NCBI GenBank assembly: GCA_021785795.1
Contig: JAJYEK010000005.1
Location: 1-64,000 of the forward strand
Direction: 5' to 3'
Length of the DNA stretch: 64,000 bases
From: Pseudomonadota bacterium
GTDB taxonomy: Bacteria > Pseudomonadota > Gammaproteobacteria > Acidiferrobacterales > UBA6901
Under the pieces are notes generated by a model that did not search any database, had not been told where the DNA came from, and saw nothing but the letters and a program-made list of their open reading frames with translations. Positions 38,436 to 48,567 of the stretch are shown one piece after another (position 1 is the first letter of the stretch; each line of letters begins with the position of its first letter). The translations under genes and the position numbers were made by a program.

Positions 38436-39668
38436 ATGCCTGACGCAAACAATTACTACCCGAGGGTCATCCACCCCCAGCTGACCGCGGACCTGAGCCT
38501 CTACCGGGTGGTTGCGGTCATGGGGGCGCGTCAGGTCGGCAAGAGCACGATCTGCGAGGAAATCGCCGAGGCGCAGGGATTCGCCCGACGAACCCTGGAC
38601 GACCGCGATGTGCGCGAACAGGCCCTCGCCGACCCCGAGGGGTTCTTGGCCGACCTCGGCGACCGTGGGGCGTTCATCGACGAGGTGCAGCGGGCACCCG
38701 ATCTGTTGCTCGCCATCAAGGCGGTGGTCGACCGGGACGGCCGGAATGGACAGTACCTGCTGAGCGGGTCGAACCAACCCAAGGTCGGCAAATCGGTCAG
38801 CGACTCGCTGGTGGGGCGGGCGACCTACCGGACGCTTCGTCCGCTGACTCTGAGCGAGCTGCGCCTTGATGAGGAGCACCGGGGATGGAGCTTCTTGTTC
38901 GGGTCCGACGAAGCGGCGTTGATCGCAGAGCTCGAACGACGCGCTGAATCCAGCGGTCCGCTCGACTGGAAGAGCGTGGTGCAGACAGGAGGACTCCCCC
39001 GAGTGGTTGCCGCCCCACCCGAGCATCGCCTGCGGATACTCGACGACTATGTTGAGATCTTTTCGCGCCGCGACATCCTCGAGATTCTGGAGGTCGAATC
39101 CGCCCCGCGCCTGGAAGCTTTCGTGCGACTGACCGCTGCCCGAACGGGGCAGGAACTCAACGTGTCGGACCTGTCCCGGGACCTGGGCACGCCGGTCACG
39201 ACCGTCCGTCGCTGGCTGGAAGCGCTGCAGCGCAGCTATCTCATCGAGCTCATCCCGCCATACTCGCGAAACCCAGGTCAGCGGGTGATCAAGGCTCCGA
39301 AGCTCTACAGCGTCGACGCAGCGCTCGCCTTGGCCGCGTCGCGCGAGACGACGCCGACCGGCTTTCACCTCGAGACCCTGGTCGCGAGCGACCTACTCGT
39401 TTGGCGGGATGGTGCGCCAACTCGCGACCTCTACCACTGGCGGCTCAGCTCGGGGCAGGAGGTCGACTTCATCCTCGAAGAAAACGGGCAGCTGCTGCCG
39501 GTCGAGCTCAAAGCGATCGATGCCGTCGGTGCCAGCGAAGCGCGGCACGTGATCACGTTCCATGAGCGGTACGCGAATTCGCCGCGCGGGGTAGTCCTGA
39601 GCGCCGATCCCGAGATCCGTGTCATCCGGCCAGATGTGATCGCCTGTCCGTGGTGGGCCGTTCTGTGA
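38436..39668 (+). CDS. AAA_14 / DUF4143 family ATPase
   Basis: A 410-residue ATPase. The AAA domain has Walker A GARQVGKST (about 30-38), Walker B AFIDEVQRAPD (about 79-89), and sensor-like YLLSGSNQPK. After a linker comes a winged-helix-like stretch (LNVSDLSRDLGTPVTTVRRW) and the DUF4143 part with EVDFILEENGQLLPVELKA, which resembles a PD-(D/E)XK nuclease core (D, then E-x-K). The function of this large family is not known; members sit in mobile and defence-rich regions. It is divergent from the SAM-like protein, has no good ribosome site, and lies inside the mnmE-mnmG insertion. A decayed second copy follows at 40205. Confidence 0.85.
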   Translation: MPDANNYYPRVIHPQLTADLSLYRVVAVMGARQVGKSTICEEIAEAQGFARRTLDDRDVREQALADPEGFLADLGDRGAFIDEVQRAPDLLLAIKAVVDRDGRNGQYLLSGSNQPKVGKSVSDSLVGRATYRTLRPLTLSELRLDEEHRGWSFLFGSDEAALIAELERRAESSGPLDWKSVVQTGGLPRVVAAPPEHRLRILDDYVEIFSRRDILEILEVESAPRLEAFVRLTAARTGQELNVSDLSRDLGTPVTTVRRWLEALQRSYLIELIPPYSRNPGQRVIKAPKLYSVDAALALAASRETTPTGFHLETLVASDLLVWRDGAPTRDLYHWRLSSGQEVDFILEENGQLLPVELKAIDAVGASEARHVITFHERYANSPRGVVLSADPEIRVIRPDVIACPWWAVL

Positions 39669-39767
39669 CGCGCACGGCCGTGGCCTGGCGCGTCAACTTC
39701 CGCAAAGCGAATATTTCGAGCATCGGACCGAGCATGGATCGATCGGCCTGACGATCGGTTGAATGCA

Positions 39768-39836
39768 AGTTCGGGCGTCGGCCAAAAGCTAGTTCAAGGA
39801 TCGGCCGATAGTGAGTTCACGCAGGGCCGATCAAGC
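39768..39836. repeat. Three imperfect 23-bp tandem repeats
   Basis: Units start with AGTTC at 39768, 39791 and 39814, each exactly 23 bp, and share AGTTC-N8-9-GGCC. They lie in the 388-bp gene-free stretch between the AAA_14 gene and repeat copy 2. Multiple end repeats of this size are typical of transposon or plasmid iteron sites; no transposase remains. The rest of 39669-40056 shows no gene. Confidence 0.6.
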
Positions 39837-40056
39837 CGGATCGGGTGTCCTGTATAAAATCCCGAATCGACAGGGTGACCGGACCGCAATCGACCGCGAT
39901 ACGAAAAGCAGCATTCAACAAGGCTGGCCGGGAGCCGACTTGTTACAGGTCCGAGGTGGCCGACGGGTTTCAGATGCGCCCCCATAGGTGCCCCATCCGC
40001 GTCTCAAGATCTTGGTGCTCTCTCGCTCAAACAGCGGCTTAGCTAAACTCCCGACC

Positions 40057-40086
40057 TTCTGCATCGAAATAGCGGAACGTCCGGGG
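40057..40086. repeat. mnmE-end repeat, copy 2 (att-like)
   Basis: TTCTGCATCGAAATAGCGGA followed by ACGTCCGGGG: identical to copy 1 except for a 2-base gap and one substitution near the end. It lies 2.4 kb from copy 1, in direct orientation, and separates the intact AAA_14 module from its decayed copy. Confidence 0.75.
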
Positions 40087-40204
40087 ACGTCCAGAGACAG
40101 CCGTCGCCATCCCACGAAGCACATGGTTTTCAGGCATTTCGTCCCGCCATCGCCCATCGCCCTCCTGGGGCCTTGTTACTTTGCCCCCCAGCGAGGGTCC
40201 GAAA

Positions 40205-40547
40205 CCGGGGGATTCCCTGCGGACCTCGGAGGCCGGGGGGGGTTCATCGACGGGGTGCAGCGAGCCCCCGATTTAATGCGGGCCATCAAGACTGTCATCG
40301 ATAGAGACAGCCAAATTGGCCAATACCTGATCGGCGTATCGAACCAGCCCAAGGTCAGAAAGTCGGCAAGCAACTCCCTCGTTGGACGCGCAACCTATCG
40401 GATGCTTCGCCGCTGACGCGAGCGAATTGCGATTTGACGAAGAACTCCGGGGATGGGGCTTCCCTTTCGGGCCTGAAGAGACGTTTGTGGTCGCCGAACT
40501 GACCAGCGGCCTTCCAGCCAATCAGCGCGATAGCCAAGCTTTCCAGC
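40205..40547 (+). pseudogene. Decayed second copy of the AAA_14 ATPase
   Basis: The translation GGFIDGVQRAPDLMRAIKTV, GQYLIGVSNQPKVRKSASNS and LVGRATYRMLRR aligns without gaps with residues about 70-140 of the intact ATPase upstream. At about 40412 a small deletion shifts the frame, after which ELRFDEELRGWGFPFGPEE continues the alignment in another frame. The N-terminal P-loop part and all of DUF4143 are missing. It lies between repeat copies 2 and 3, so the module occurs twice in tandem, once intact and once degraded. Confidence 0.85.
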
Positions 40548-40563
40548 TTCTGCATCGATAGCG
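40548..40563. repeat. mnmE-end repeat, copy 3 (attR-like, shorter)
   Basis: TTCTGCATCGATAGCG repeats the core of copies 1 and 2 (TTCTGCATCG and ATAGCG), with decay after it. It lies 107 bp before mnmG, so removing everything between copies 1 and 3 would restore the usual close mnmE-mnmG spacing. Confidence 0.55.
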
Positions 40564-40669
40564 AGCCAAACGAGCGAGCTCCTCCGACGACGGGGGCTGA
40601 CCGAGGTTTGTGTGGAGCTCTCGAGATGCTACGATTTCGACCTCTTCCGGCCATGCTGGCAGGTGAGCT

Positions 40670-42526
40670 GTGCGTCATCCCGATAAATACGATGTCATTG
40701 TCGTTGGCGGCGGCCATGCCGGCACGGAAGCGGCTACGGCGGCTGCGCGCATGGGCTGCCGGACACTGCTGTTGACGCACAACATCGAGACCATTGGACA
40801 GATGTCCTGCAATCCCGCCATAGGCGGCATCGGCAAAGGCCACCTGGTCAAGGAGATCGACGCGCTTGGGGGGGTCATGGCGCAGGCAGCCGACCGTGCG
40901 GGCATACAGTTTCGCGTGCTCAATGGACGCAAGGGGCCGGCAGTACGCGCGACACGCGCCCAGATCGACCGGCAGCTGTACAAGTCCGCGATCCGTCACC
41001 TGCTCAGACGCGCACCAAACCTTTCCGTATTCCAGCAAGCGGTCGACGATCTGGTTGTGGAGGGAGATCGAGTAGTCGCTGCGGTCACCCAATCTGGCAT
41101 TGAGTTCCGTGCGCGCGCAGTGGTTCTGACGACCGGCACCTTTCTCGCCGGCCGGATCCATGTGGGCCTGTCGAACTATCAGGGAGGCCGCGCCGGCGAT
41201 CCGCCAGCCAATGCGCTTGCGACGCGGTTGCGCGAGTGCGGTCTGCATGTCGGGCGGCTCAAGACGGGAACGCCGCCACGCATTGACCGCCGTACCGTGG
41301 ACTACGGGCAGATGCAGGAACAGCCCGGGGATGTGCCGACCCCGCGATTTTCATTTTGGAGTGACGCCCTGGAATGGCCCCGACAGGTATCCTGTCATAT
41401 TACCCACACCAACCGCGGCACTCACGAACTGATCCTCGCCAGCCTCGACCGATCGCCGCTTTACACGGGCGTCATTGAAGGCGTGGGACCGCGTTACTGC
41501 CCTTCGATCGAGGACAAGGTGGTGCGCTTTGCAAGCAAGGACTCACACCAAATATTCGTGGAGCCGGAAGGGCTGGATTCCGAGGAAGTCTATCCGAATG
41601 GGATTTCCACCAGCCTGCCGTTCGACGTGCAGCTTGCGCTGGTGCGATCGATCCGGGGTTTTGAGAAAGCCCATATCACCCGCCCCGGTTATGCCATTGA
41701 ATACGACTACTTCGATCCCCGCGATCTCTCGTCCACGCTTGAGACGAAAGCGCTCAAGGGCCTTTATTTTGCCGGCCAGATCAACGGCACTACTGGATAC
41801 GAGGAAGCCGCCGCCCAGGGAATCGTGGCCGGCACCAATGCGGCGCTGGCGGTGACCGGCGGCGAACCGTGGTGGCCGCGGCGCGACCAGGCCTATATCG
41901 GAGTGCTGATCGATGATCTCATTACCCGTGGCGTGACCGAACCCTATCGCATGTTTACCTCGCGTGCCGAATACCGCCTCGTGCTGCGCGAGGATAATGC
42001 CGACCTGCGTCTGACCGAGACCGGGCACCGGATCGGTCTGGTGAGCGATGAGCTGGCGCGCCGCATCGTGATGAAGCGTGAGTCGGTCGCGCGCGAATCG
42101 CGGCGGCTGGAACGCACTTGGCTGTGCCCCGAGGCGGCGTCGGTGCTGGGGCAGGCGCCAGGGCGCGAATGCACGCTGATCGAGCTCCTGCGTCGTCCCG
42201 AGATGACCTACCGCGCGCTGATGAACCTGCCAGGCACGGGCCCCGGGGTCCAGGACGGACCGGTGGCCGAGCAGGTTGAGATCCAAGCGAAGTATGCCGG
42301 GTACATCGAGCGTCAGGCGCTCGAGATCGCGCGTCAGGCACGGCATGAGGGAACGCCCCTGCCGGCCGAGCTCGATTACTCGCGGGTGAGCGGCCTGTCG
42401 GTCGAGGTACGACAGATTCTTGCGCGCTTTCGCCCCGCAACCCTTGGCCAGGCGGCGCGTCTTTCGGGCGTCACGCCCGCCGCAATTTCGTTGCTGCTGG
42501 TCCACCTGAAGCGCCGGCAGGCGTGA
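40670..42526 (+). CDS. mnmG: tRNA uridine 5-carboxymethylaminomethyl modification enzyme MnmG (GidA)
   Basis: The FAD partner of MnmE in wobble-uridine modification. The 618-residue protein starts at GTG 40670 behind AGGTGA. FAD-binding [17 protein letters not shown], the conserved [37 protein letters not shown] and [16 protein letters not shown] are visible, and the C-terminal MnmE-binding helical domain is complete. It begins the mnmG-(DUF2914)-rsmG-parA-parB region. Confidence 0.96.
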   Translation: MRHPDKYDVIVVGGGHAGTEAATAAARMGCRTLLLTHNIETIGQMSCNPAIGGIGKGHLVKEIDALGGVMAQAADRAGIQFRVLNGRKGPAVRATRAQIDRQLYKSAIRHLLRRAPNLSVFQQAVDDLVVEGDRVVAAVTQSGIEFRARAVVLTTGTFLAGRIHVGLSNYQGGRAGDPPANALATRLRECGLHVGRLKTGTPPRIDRRTVDYGQMQEQPGDVPTPRFSFWSDALEWPRQVSCHITHTNRGTHELILASLDRSPLYTGVIEGVGPRYCPSIEDKVVRFASKDSHQIFVEPEGLDSEEVYPNGISTSLPFDVQLALVRSIRGFEKAHITRPGYAIEYDYFDPRDLSSTLETKALKGLYFAGQINGTTGYEEAAAQGIVAGTNAALAVTGGEPWWPRRDQAYIGVLIDDLITRGVTEPYRMFTSRAEYRLVLREDNADLRLTETGHRIGLVSDELARRIVMKRESVARESRRLERTWLCPEAASVLGQAPGRECTLIELLRRPEMTYRALMNLPGTGPGVQDGPVAEQVEIQAKYAGYIERQALEIARQARHEGTPLPAELDYSRVSGLSVEVRQILARFRPATLGQAARLSGVTPAAISLLLVHLKRRQA

Positions 42527-42564
42527 CATGGGGCCTTTGCCGCCGCCGGTGGCGTAGGGCGACT

Positions 42565-43098
42565 CTAAGGATGAGAAGCAGGCGCTGCCGGCGCAACAGA
42601 TCCTTGATGTGGTGTGGTCGATGCCGCCGGGGCGGGGCTGTATTCGAACGTGCTGACACCGAGGGTGATGCCGTTGGCGTCGACCACGGAAGCCTGCCAC
42701 TCACCCAACCATGCCGGATTCAAGGTCTTTCTGGAGTAAACACGCCAACGGGGCCCGCCGACTTTGAACTTCACCTGTGCTACGACCTTGCCCTTGTATG
42801 TCCAGCGATGCGTCACGGTCTGCCCGGTCATGTGTCTCAGGTCGGTGAAAAAATAGACATGCCGATGTTTGTTGGTGAGGACGCTGATGTTGTTAACCGG
42901 CTCGTGATGCTTGATCCCCGTCGTAAACACCGCTTGGGTGACCTGGCCCGGCTGCTTCCGTGCGGTCACAGCCGTATTGGACGCTCGGTTCCCGTCTTGA
43001 ATACCGGCCGCCGCCGCGGCGACTTGTCCTGCCGCTCTGGCTCCCTGCGCTACCAGCAAGGTCGCCAGGCCGAGTGCCGCAAGATAGATGCGTCCCAT
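42565..43098 (-). CDS. DUF2914 family exported protein
   Basis: A 177-residue protein on the opposite strand to its neighbours. ATG at 43098 follows AGGAG; residues 1-23 are a signal peptide (IYLAALGLATLLVAQGARA). The mature part has the DUF2914 core: VTQAVFTTGIKHHEPVNNIS, VYFFTDLRHMTGQTVTHRW, FKVGGPRWRVYSRKTLNP, and GEWQASVVDANG. The family is periplasmic and of unknown function. It interrupts the usual mnmG-rsmG adjacency and ends convergently 38 bp from mnmG. Confidence 0.82.
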   Translation of the reverse strand: MGRIYLAALGLATLLVAQGARAAGQVAAAAAGIQDGNRASNTAVTARKQPGQVTQAVFTTGIKHHEPVNNISVLTNKHRHVYFFTDLRHMTGQTVTHRWTYKGKVVAQVKFKVGGPRWRVYSRKTLNPAWLGEWQASVVDANGITLGVSTFEYSPAPAASTTPHQGSVAPAAPASHP

Positions 43099-43357
43099 GG
43101 GGATTCTCCTCAAAAATTGAAGTTTTTTGGTTTTCTGAGCTTAGTTTACCGGCCGTGGGGTTGCCAGCCACCGCCCGCGAACCGCAATGGAATGCGTCCA
43201 ATCGCGACAACCGGAGCGGTGCGCTCGATCAGGCCCCGGGAGAATGGAAAAAAGGTTTTTGTTATGCTTGCAGGCGGGCACCAATGGCAAACAAGCACAC
43301 GATGATCGATCACGACCGGAATCGGTGCTCTGCGGTGTTTGTCGGCTGGCATCGGCC

Positions 43358-44005
43358 ATGCTGAACCAGCTGATCCGCAATGGTGCGCTGGCCCTGGGGC
43401 TGGACCTGCCTCCCGCTTCGGTTCAGAAACTGGCCGATTACCTGGCGCTACTGCAGAAATGGAACCAGGTCTACAATTTGACCGCGGTGCGCGATCCGGA
43501 ACAGATGGTGTACCGCCATATCCTCGATAGCCTTTCCGTTGTCCCGTATCTGCACGGAAAGCGGGTGCTGGACATCGGCACCGGTGCCGGGTTGCCCGGG
43601 ATCCCGCTGGCGGTGGCATGCCCGGAACGGGATTTTGTGCTGCTTGACAGCAACGCCAAGAAAATCCGTTTCGTCACGCAGGCGATTGTCATGCTATCGC
43701 TGCAAAATGCCCGGGCCGTCGTCGAGCGGGCGGAAAAGCTGGACACCTCGGAGAAGTTCGACACGTTGATTTCTCGCGCCCTCGGAGGCATTGCTGATAT
43801 GCTGGCGGTGGCCGGACGTTTATGCGCTCCCGGCGGGCACTTCCTTGCGATGAAAGGGGTTTATCCGCAGGAAGAGCTGGCCGCATTGCCGCCGGGCTAC
43901 GAGGTGCTGGCAGTGGAGGCGCTGCAGGTCCCCGGACTTGATGGGAAGCGCCATGTGGTGATGATATCAGCCGGGGCATCCAGGCTGCCCGACGACAAGA
44001 GCTGA
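43358..44005 (+). CDS. rsmG: 16S rRNA (guanine527-N7)-methyltransferase RsmG (GidB)
   Basis: Methylates G527 of 16S rRNA; loss gives low-level streptomycin resistance in known species. The 215-residue protein starts at ATG 43358, as upstream residues of the open frame are not conserved. The SAM site is VLDIGTGAGLPGIPLAVACP; LQKWNQVYNLTAVRDPEQMVYRHILDSL is the family signature, and ISRALGGIADML follows. It ends seven bases before parA. Confidence 0.95.
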   Translation: MLNQLIRNGALALGLDLPPASVQKLADYLALLQKWNQVYNLTAVRDPEQMVYRHILDSLSVVPYLHGKRVLDIGTGAGLPGIPLAVACPERDFVLLDSNAKKIRFVTQAIVMLSLQNARAVVERAEKLDTSEKFDTLISRALGGIADMLAVAGRLCAPGGHFLAMKGVYPQEELAALPPGYEVLAVEALQVPGLDGKRHVVMISAGASRLPDDKS

Positions 44006-44012
44006 TCAGGCC

Positions 44013-44792
44013 ATGGCAAAGATAATGGCGATCGCCAACCAGAAGGGCGGAGTCGGAAAGACTACCACGAGCATCAATCTCGCCGCATCGCTGGTGAAGA
44101 CGCGGCGGCGCGTGCTGCTGGTCGATATCGACCCCCAGGGCAACGCCACGATGGGTAGCGGAATCGCCAAGGATACCGCCAGTCCGACGGCCTACGAGAT
44201 CCTGATCGGCACAGCGCCGCTCGATCAGGCCAAAATCAGCGTTGAGGCGGGCTACGACGTCGTACCGGCCAACGCCAACCTGTCGGGCGCGGAAATCGAA
44301 CTGATCGGCCTGGAGCGGCGCGAACGCCGCCTACGCGGCGCGCTTGGGGTTGGCACCGAGCAGTACGATTTCGTGATCATTGATTGTCCGCCGTCGCTCA
44401 ATCTGCTGACCGTCAACGCCCTCGTTGCAGCACAATCCGTGCTTATCCCAATGCAATGCGAGTATTATGCGCTGGAAGGTTTGAGCGCGCTGGTCAACAC
44501 GATCCGCAGAATCCGCGAGACGCTGAATCCGGTGCTGCAGATAGAAGGGCTGTTGCGCACGATGTTCGATCCGAGGAATACTCTGGCGAATGAGGTTTCG
44601 GCGCAGCTCAGCCGCCACTTTGGCGACAAGCTTTACCGCACGATCATCCCGCGCAACGTGCGGTTGGCTGAGGCGCCGAGTTACGGGAAACCGGTAATCT
44701 CCTATGACATGCAGTCGCGCGGCGCACAGGCCTATCTGGCACTGGCTGGCGAGATCCTGCGCCGCGAACAGTCTGGGATGATCACCCCATGA
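44013..44792 (+). CDS. parA: Chromosome partitioning ATPase ParA (Soj)
   Basis: A 259-residue deviant-Walker ATPase: KGGVGKTTTSINLAASL (Walker A with signature Lys), VDIDPQGNATMGSG, and IIDCPPSLNLLTVNAL (Walker B). It drives origin segregation with ParB and parS. The gene is seven bases after rsmG and 40 bp before parB. The parS targets of its partner lie in recF. Confidence 0.96.
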   Translation: MAKIMAIANQKGGVGKTTTSINLAASLVKTRRRVLLVDIDPQGNATMGSGIAKDTASPTAYEILIGTAPLDQAKISVEAGYDVVPANANLSGAEIELIGLERRERRLRGALGVGTEQYDFVIIDCPPSLNLLTVNALVAAQSVLIPMQCEYYALEGLSALVNTIRRIRETLNPVLQIEGLLRTMFDPRNTLANEVSAQLSRHFGDKLYRTIIPRNVRLAEAPSYGKPVISYDMQSRGAQAYLALAGEILRREQSGMITP

Positions 44793-44832
44793 ACCGTTTC
44801 AGCATGCCGGCGGGCGTGCAAGGGGAGCGAGG

Positions 44833-45696
44833 ATGAACACGACAACCAAAAAGCCCCGGCTCGGCCGCGGCCTGGACGCGCTGTTGGGCGGCGCGCTGGA
44901 AGCCCAGCCAACCAGCAAGGAGGAGCTGCGCCAGCTGCCGGTCGACTTGCTGCAGCGGGGAAAGTATCAGCCACGCACCCACATGGACCCGGGCGCGCTG
45001 GAGGAGCTTGCCAGCTCGATCAAGGCGCAAGGGGTGGTTCAGCCCATTGTAGTGCGCGAGCTCGGTACGGGCAGCTACGAAATCATCGCTGGCGAGCGGC
45101 GCTGGCGAGCGGCGCAGATGGCGGGCCTCGAAAGCGTCCCGGCCGTGGTCCGGAACATTCCGGACGAGGCGGCAATTGCCATCGCCCTCATCGAAAACAT
45201 CCAACGCGAAAACCTGAACCCGGTAGAAGAAGCCGTTGCGCTGCAACGGCTCATCGACGAGTTCGGCATGACCCACCAGGAAACCGCAGAGAGCGTCGGA
45301 CGCTCGCGTGCGGCGGTAACGAATCTTCTGCGGCTGCTGAGCCTGAATGATGACGTGCGCACCATGCTCGAAGAAGGTCGCATGGACATGGGGCATGCGC
45401 GCGCCCTGCTCGGACTGAGCGGCGACAGCCAGAGCCGGACGGCCCGTCAGGTCGTCGAAAAAGGGCTGTCGGTGCGCGAAACCGAAGACCTCGTACGGCG
45501 GCTGCTGGAGCAGCGTGCGGTACCGCGCAAGACCCGCGAGGTCTCGGATCCGGATGTGCGCCGGCTGCAGGACGAGCTGTCCGACAAGCTTGCCGCCAGG
45601 GTGCGCATCAGCCACGGCCCGAAGGGTCGGGGCCGGTTGACCATCGATTACAACAGCCTCGAGGAGCTGGAGGGCGTGCTGGCCCGCATACGCTGA
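44833..45696 (+). CDS. parB: Chromosome partitioning protein ParB (Spo0J)
   Basis: A 287-residue parS-binding CTPase. KPRLGRGLDALLGG is the ParA-contacting N-terminus; the N-terminal CTP domain has GSYEIIAGERRWRAAQMAGL and IPDEAAIAIALIENIQRENLN; the HTH is GMTHQETAESVGRSRAAVTNLL; the C-terminal dimer region ends RGRLTIDYNSLEELEGVLARI. GERRWR is the conserved clamp-forming motif. ATG at 44833 follows GGAGCGAGG. Confidence 0.96.
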   Translation: MNTTTKKPRLGRGLDALLGGALEAQPTSKEELRQLPVDLLQRGKYQPRTHMDPGALEELASSIKAQGVVQPIVVRELGTGSYEIIAGERRWRAAQMAGLESVPAVVRNIPDEAAIAIALIENIQRENLNPVEEAVALQRLIDEFGMTHQETAESVGRSRAAVTNLLRLLSLNDDVRTMLEEGRMDMGHARALLGLSGDSQSRTARQVVEKGLSVRETEDLVRRLLEQRAVPRKTREVSDPDVRRLQDELSDKLAARVRISHGPKGRGRLTIDYNSLEELEGVLARIR

Positions 45697-45792
45697 GGCG
45701 TTGCGCTCCCGGCAGCATATCGTAAAGTCCGCGCGGATTTGGTCTAAGCTTGGGTCAATGACCAATACCCGAGGGCCTGGAGGAGAGCACTG

Positions 45793-46215
45793 ATGAACTT
45801 GAGGCGGATAGCGTCGTTCCTCGCGCTTGCGGCGGTGGTGGGTGTCTTCAGTACGGGCTCCGCGCATGCCGATCTGGCAACCATCCACCGGGAGGCGAGG
45901 CAAGGCAATGTCCAGGCCCAGCTGCACCTCGGGATTCTCTACGAATTCGGCTACCACATGGCAGGCCACGATATCAAAGCGGTTGTTTGGTATACCCTGG
46001 CCGCTGAACGGGGCAGCATAGAAGCCGCGCGGCGGCGCGATCTGCTTGCGGCCCATCTGAGCACTGCGGAAAAGAGGGAAGTGGCGCACGAAGTGGCGTT
46101 GCTCGATGCCAAAATGCCCCATGCGCCGGCACCAGCTGCGCCGGCGCGGCGATCGGATGCCGTCGGTTCCAGTGGCGCGGATTCCACGGCGCCGGCTGCG
46201 ACACAACCCCGCTGA
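45793..46215 (+). CDS. Exported Sel1/TPR-like repeat protein
   Basis: A 140-residue protein with signal peptide 1-26 (ending GSAHA) behind GGAGGAGAG. The mature part has one Sel1-like repeat pair: GNVQAQLHLGILYEFGYHMA and DIKAVVWYTLAAERGSIEAA. The C-terminal 35 residues are Ala/Pro-rich and probably disordered. The function is unknown; Sel1 repeats mediate protein binding in the periplasm. It sits alone between parB and the ATP synthase operon, followed by a hairpin. Confidence 0.75.
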   Translation: MNLRRIASFLALAAVVGVFSTGSAHADLATIHREARQGNVQAQLHLGILYEFGYHMAGHDIKAVVWYTLAAERGSIEAARRRDLLAAHLSTAEKREVAHEVALLDAKMPHAPAPAAPARRSDAVGSSGADSTAPAATQPR

Positions 46216-46224
46216 CGACGTGTC

Positions 46225-46247
46225 CGTGGACGCCCGCGGCGTCCACG
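46225..46247 (+). terminator. Hairpin terminator between the Sel1 protein and the atp operon
   Basis: CGTGGACGCC (46225-46234) and GGCGTCCACG (46238-46247) form a perfect 10-bp GC-rich stem with a 3-base loop, ten bases after the stop codon. No T-run follows. Confidence 0.5.
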
Positions 46248-46322
46248 TGCAGCCAACCCGTCGGCGATGGCAAGCTTTGGTAGATATGCACCATGTGCCC
46301 GGCATGCCTAATGGAAAGTGGT

Positions 46323-46365
46323 TGATATTGACCACCCATCAGCTGGTATTGACCCCCCTATCAGC
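46323..46365. repeat. Imperfect tandem repeat at the atp promoter
   Basis: Two units of 21 and 22 bp (46323-46343 and 46344-46365) share TATTGACC and ATCAGC in register. The second unit contains the -35 of the atp promoter. The spacing of about two helical turns would suit a dimeric regulator. Confidence 0.55.
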
Positions 46366-46377
46366 CGCCTTTATACT
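46349..46377 (+). promoter_or_regulatory. Sigma-70 promoter of the atp operon
   Basis: TTGACC (46349-46354), a 17-bp spacer and TATACT (46372-46377): five of six bases match in each hexamer. Transcription would start near 46384, about 68 bases before atpI. Confidence 0.75.
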
Positions 46378-46451
46378 GCCGCCCCTTAAATGCGCCTCGA
46401 ACATTGGAACAAGACTAAGTCTGGTGTCCGACGTACCACTTCAAGGTGCGC

Positions 46452-47667
<1,216 letters not shown>

Positions 47668-47728
47668 CGGCCGCCGGCACTTGTAAAATTTGACGGATTT
47701 CGACTGTTAACCTTTCAGGAGAGTGAAA

Positions 47729-48037
47729 ATGGCAACCGACGCAACCATGGTCAACCTCGTGGGCATGGTCTATGCCTATACGGCGGTTGGCGTTGGCGTA
47801 ATTCTCGCGGCTGCAGGCATCGGCTCGGCCCTGGGCTGGGGGATGATCTGTTCGAAATACATGGAAGGGATCGCCCGCCAGCCCGAAATGCTTCCTACCC
47901 TGCGTGTTCAGATGTTCATTACGGCGGGACTGATGGAGTCATTTCCGTTCATTGTGCTGGCCTTTGCGATGTACTTCACGTTTGCCAACCCGTTTGTGGG
48001 CGCCGCCCTGGCGGTGGCCAAGGGCCTAGGCGGATAA
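47729..48037 (+). CDS. atpE: F0F1 ATP synthase subunit c
   Basis: A 102-residue hairpin protein of the proton-driven c-ring. ATG at 47729 follows AGGAG. The polar loop is [10 protein letters not shown]. The ion-binding carboxylate in the second helix is a Glu ([13 protein letters not shown]), whereas E. coli uses Asp in GLVDAIP. The Gln that joins Na+ coordination in helix 1 of Na+-type rings is not present, so proton use is expected. Confidence 0.95.
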   Translation: MATDATMVNLVGMVYAYTAVGVGVILAAAGIGSALGWGMICSKYMEGIARQPEMLPTLRVQMFITAGLMESFPFIVLAFAMYFTFANPFVGAALAVAKGLGG

Positions 48038-48086
48038 GGCTGGTCGAAGTCGGCGCGGCGACGTTGCCGCGCGGAGGAGCAGAAAC

Positions 48087-48557
48087 GTGAATGTAACCGC
48101 AACCCTGTTCGGCCAGATGATCACCTTTGCGGTGATGGTCGCCTTCGTCTGGCGCTTCCTCTGGGGGCCGTTGACGCGCATGCTTGCCGAACGCAGCCGG
48201 CGCATCGCCGATGGCCTGGCTGCCGCCGAAAAAGGTCGGCACGATCTCGAGCGGGCACAGAAACGGGCGGTGGAGGTGCTGAGAGAAGCCAGGCAGCAGG
48301 CCAATGAGATCCTTGCCCAGGCTGAGAAGCGCGCTGGCGAGATCATTGATGAAGCCAAGACGCACGCGAAAGGGGAGGCAGAGGGCATTATTTCGGCTGC
48401 CAGAACCGAAATCGAACGCGAAGCCAACGCCGCTCGCGAGCAGCTGCGAGTCTCAGCGTCGCAGCTGGCGGTTGCCGCCGCCGAACGCATCCTCGAGCAT
48501 GAAATTGACGCCGCCGCTCATGCCAGGCTGATTGGCGCGGTCGTTCAGCAGCTCTGA
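48087..48557 (+). CDS. atpF: F0F1 ATP synthase subunit b
   Basis: A 156-residue stator subunit. GTG at 48087 sits behind a strong GGAGGAG. A single N-terminal membrane helix (about 5-26, [20 protein letters not shown]) is followed by a long charged coiled coil ([20 protein letters not shown]). Length equals that of E. coli (156). Confidence 0.94.
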   Translation: MNVTATLFGQMITFAVMVAFVWRFLWGPLTRMLAERSRRIADGLAAAEKGRHDLERAQKRAVEVLREARQQANEILAQAEKRAGEIIDEAKTHAKGEAEGIISAARTEIEREANAAREQLRVSASQLAVAAAERILEHEIDAAAHARLIGAVVQQL

Positions 48558-48567
48558 GGTCCGAACG

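Noticed and set aside
37636..40669. Intact integrase or transposase in the mnmE-mnmG insertion
   Set aside because: Looked for R-H-R-Y or DDE-type signatures on both strands; only the SAM-like protein without a catalytic part is present.
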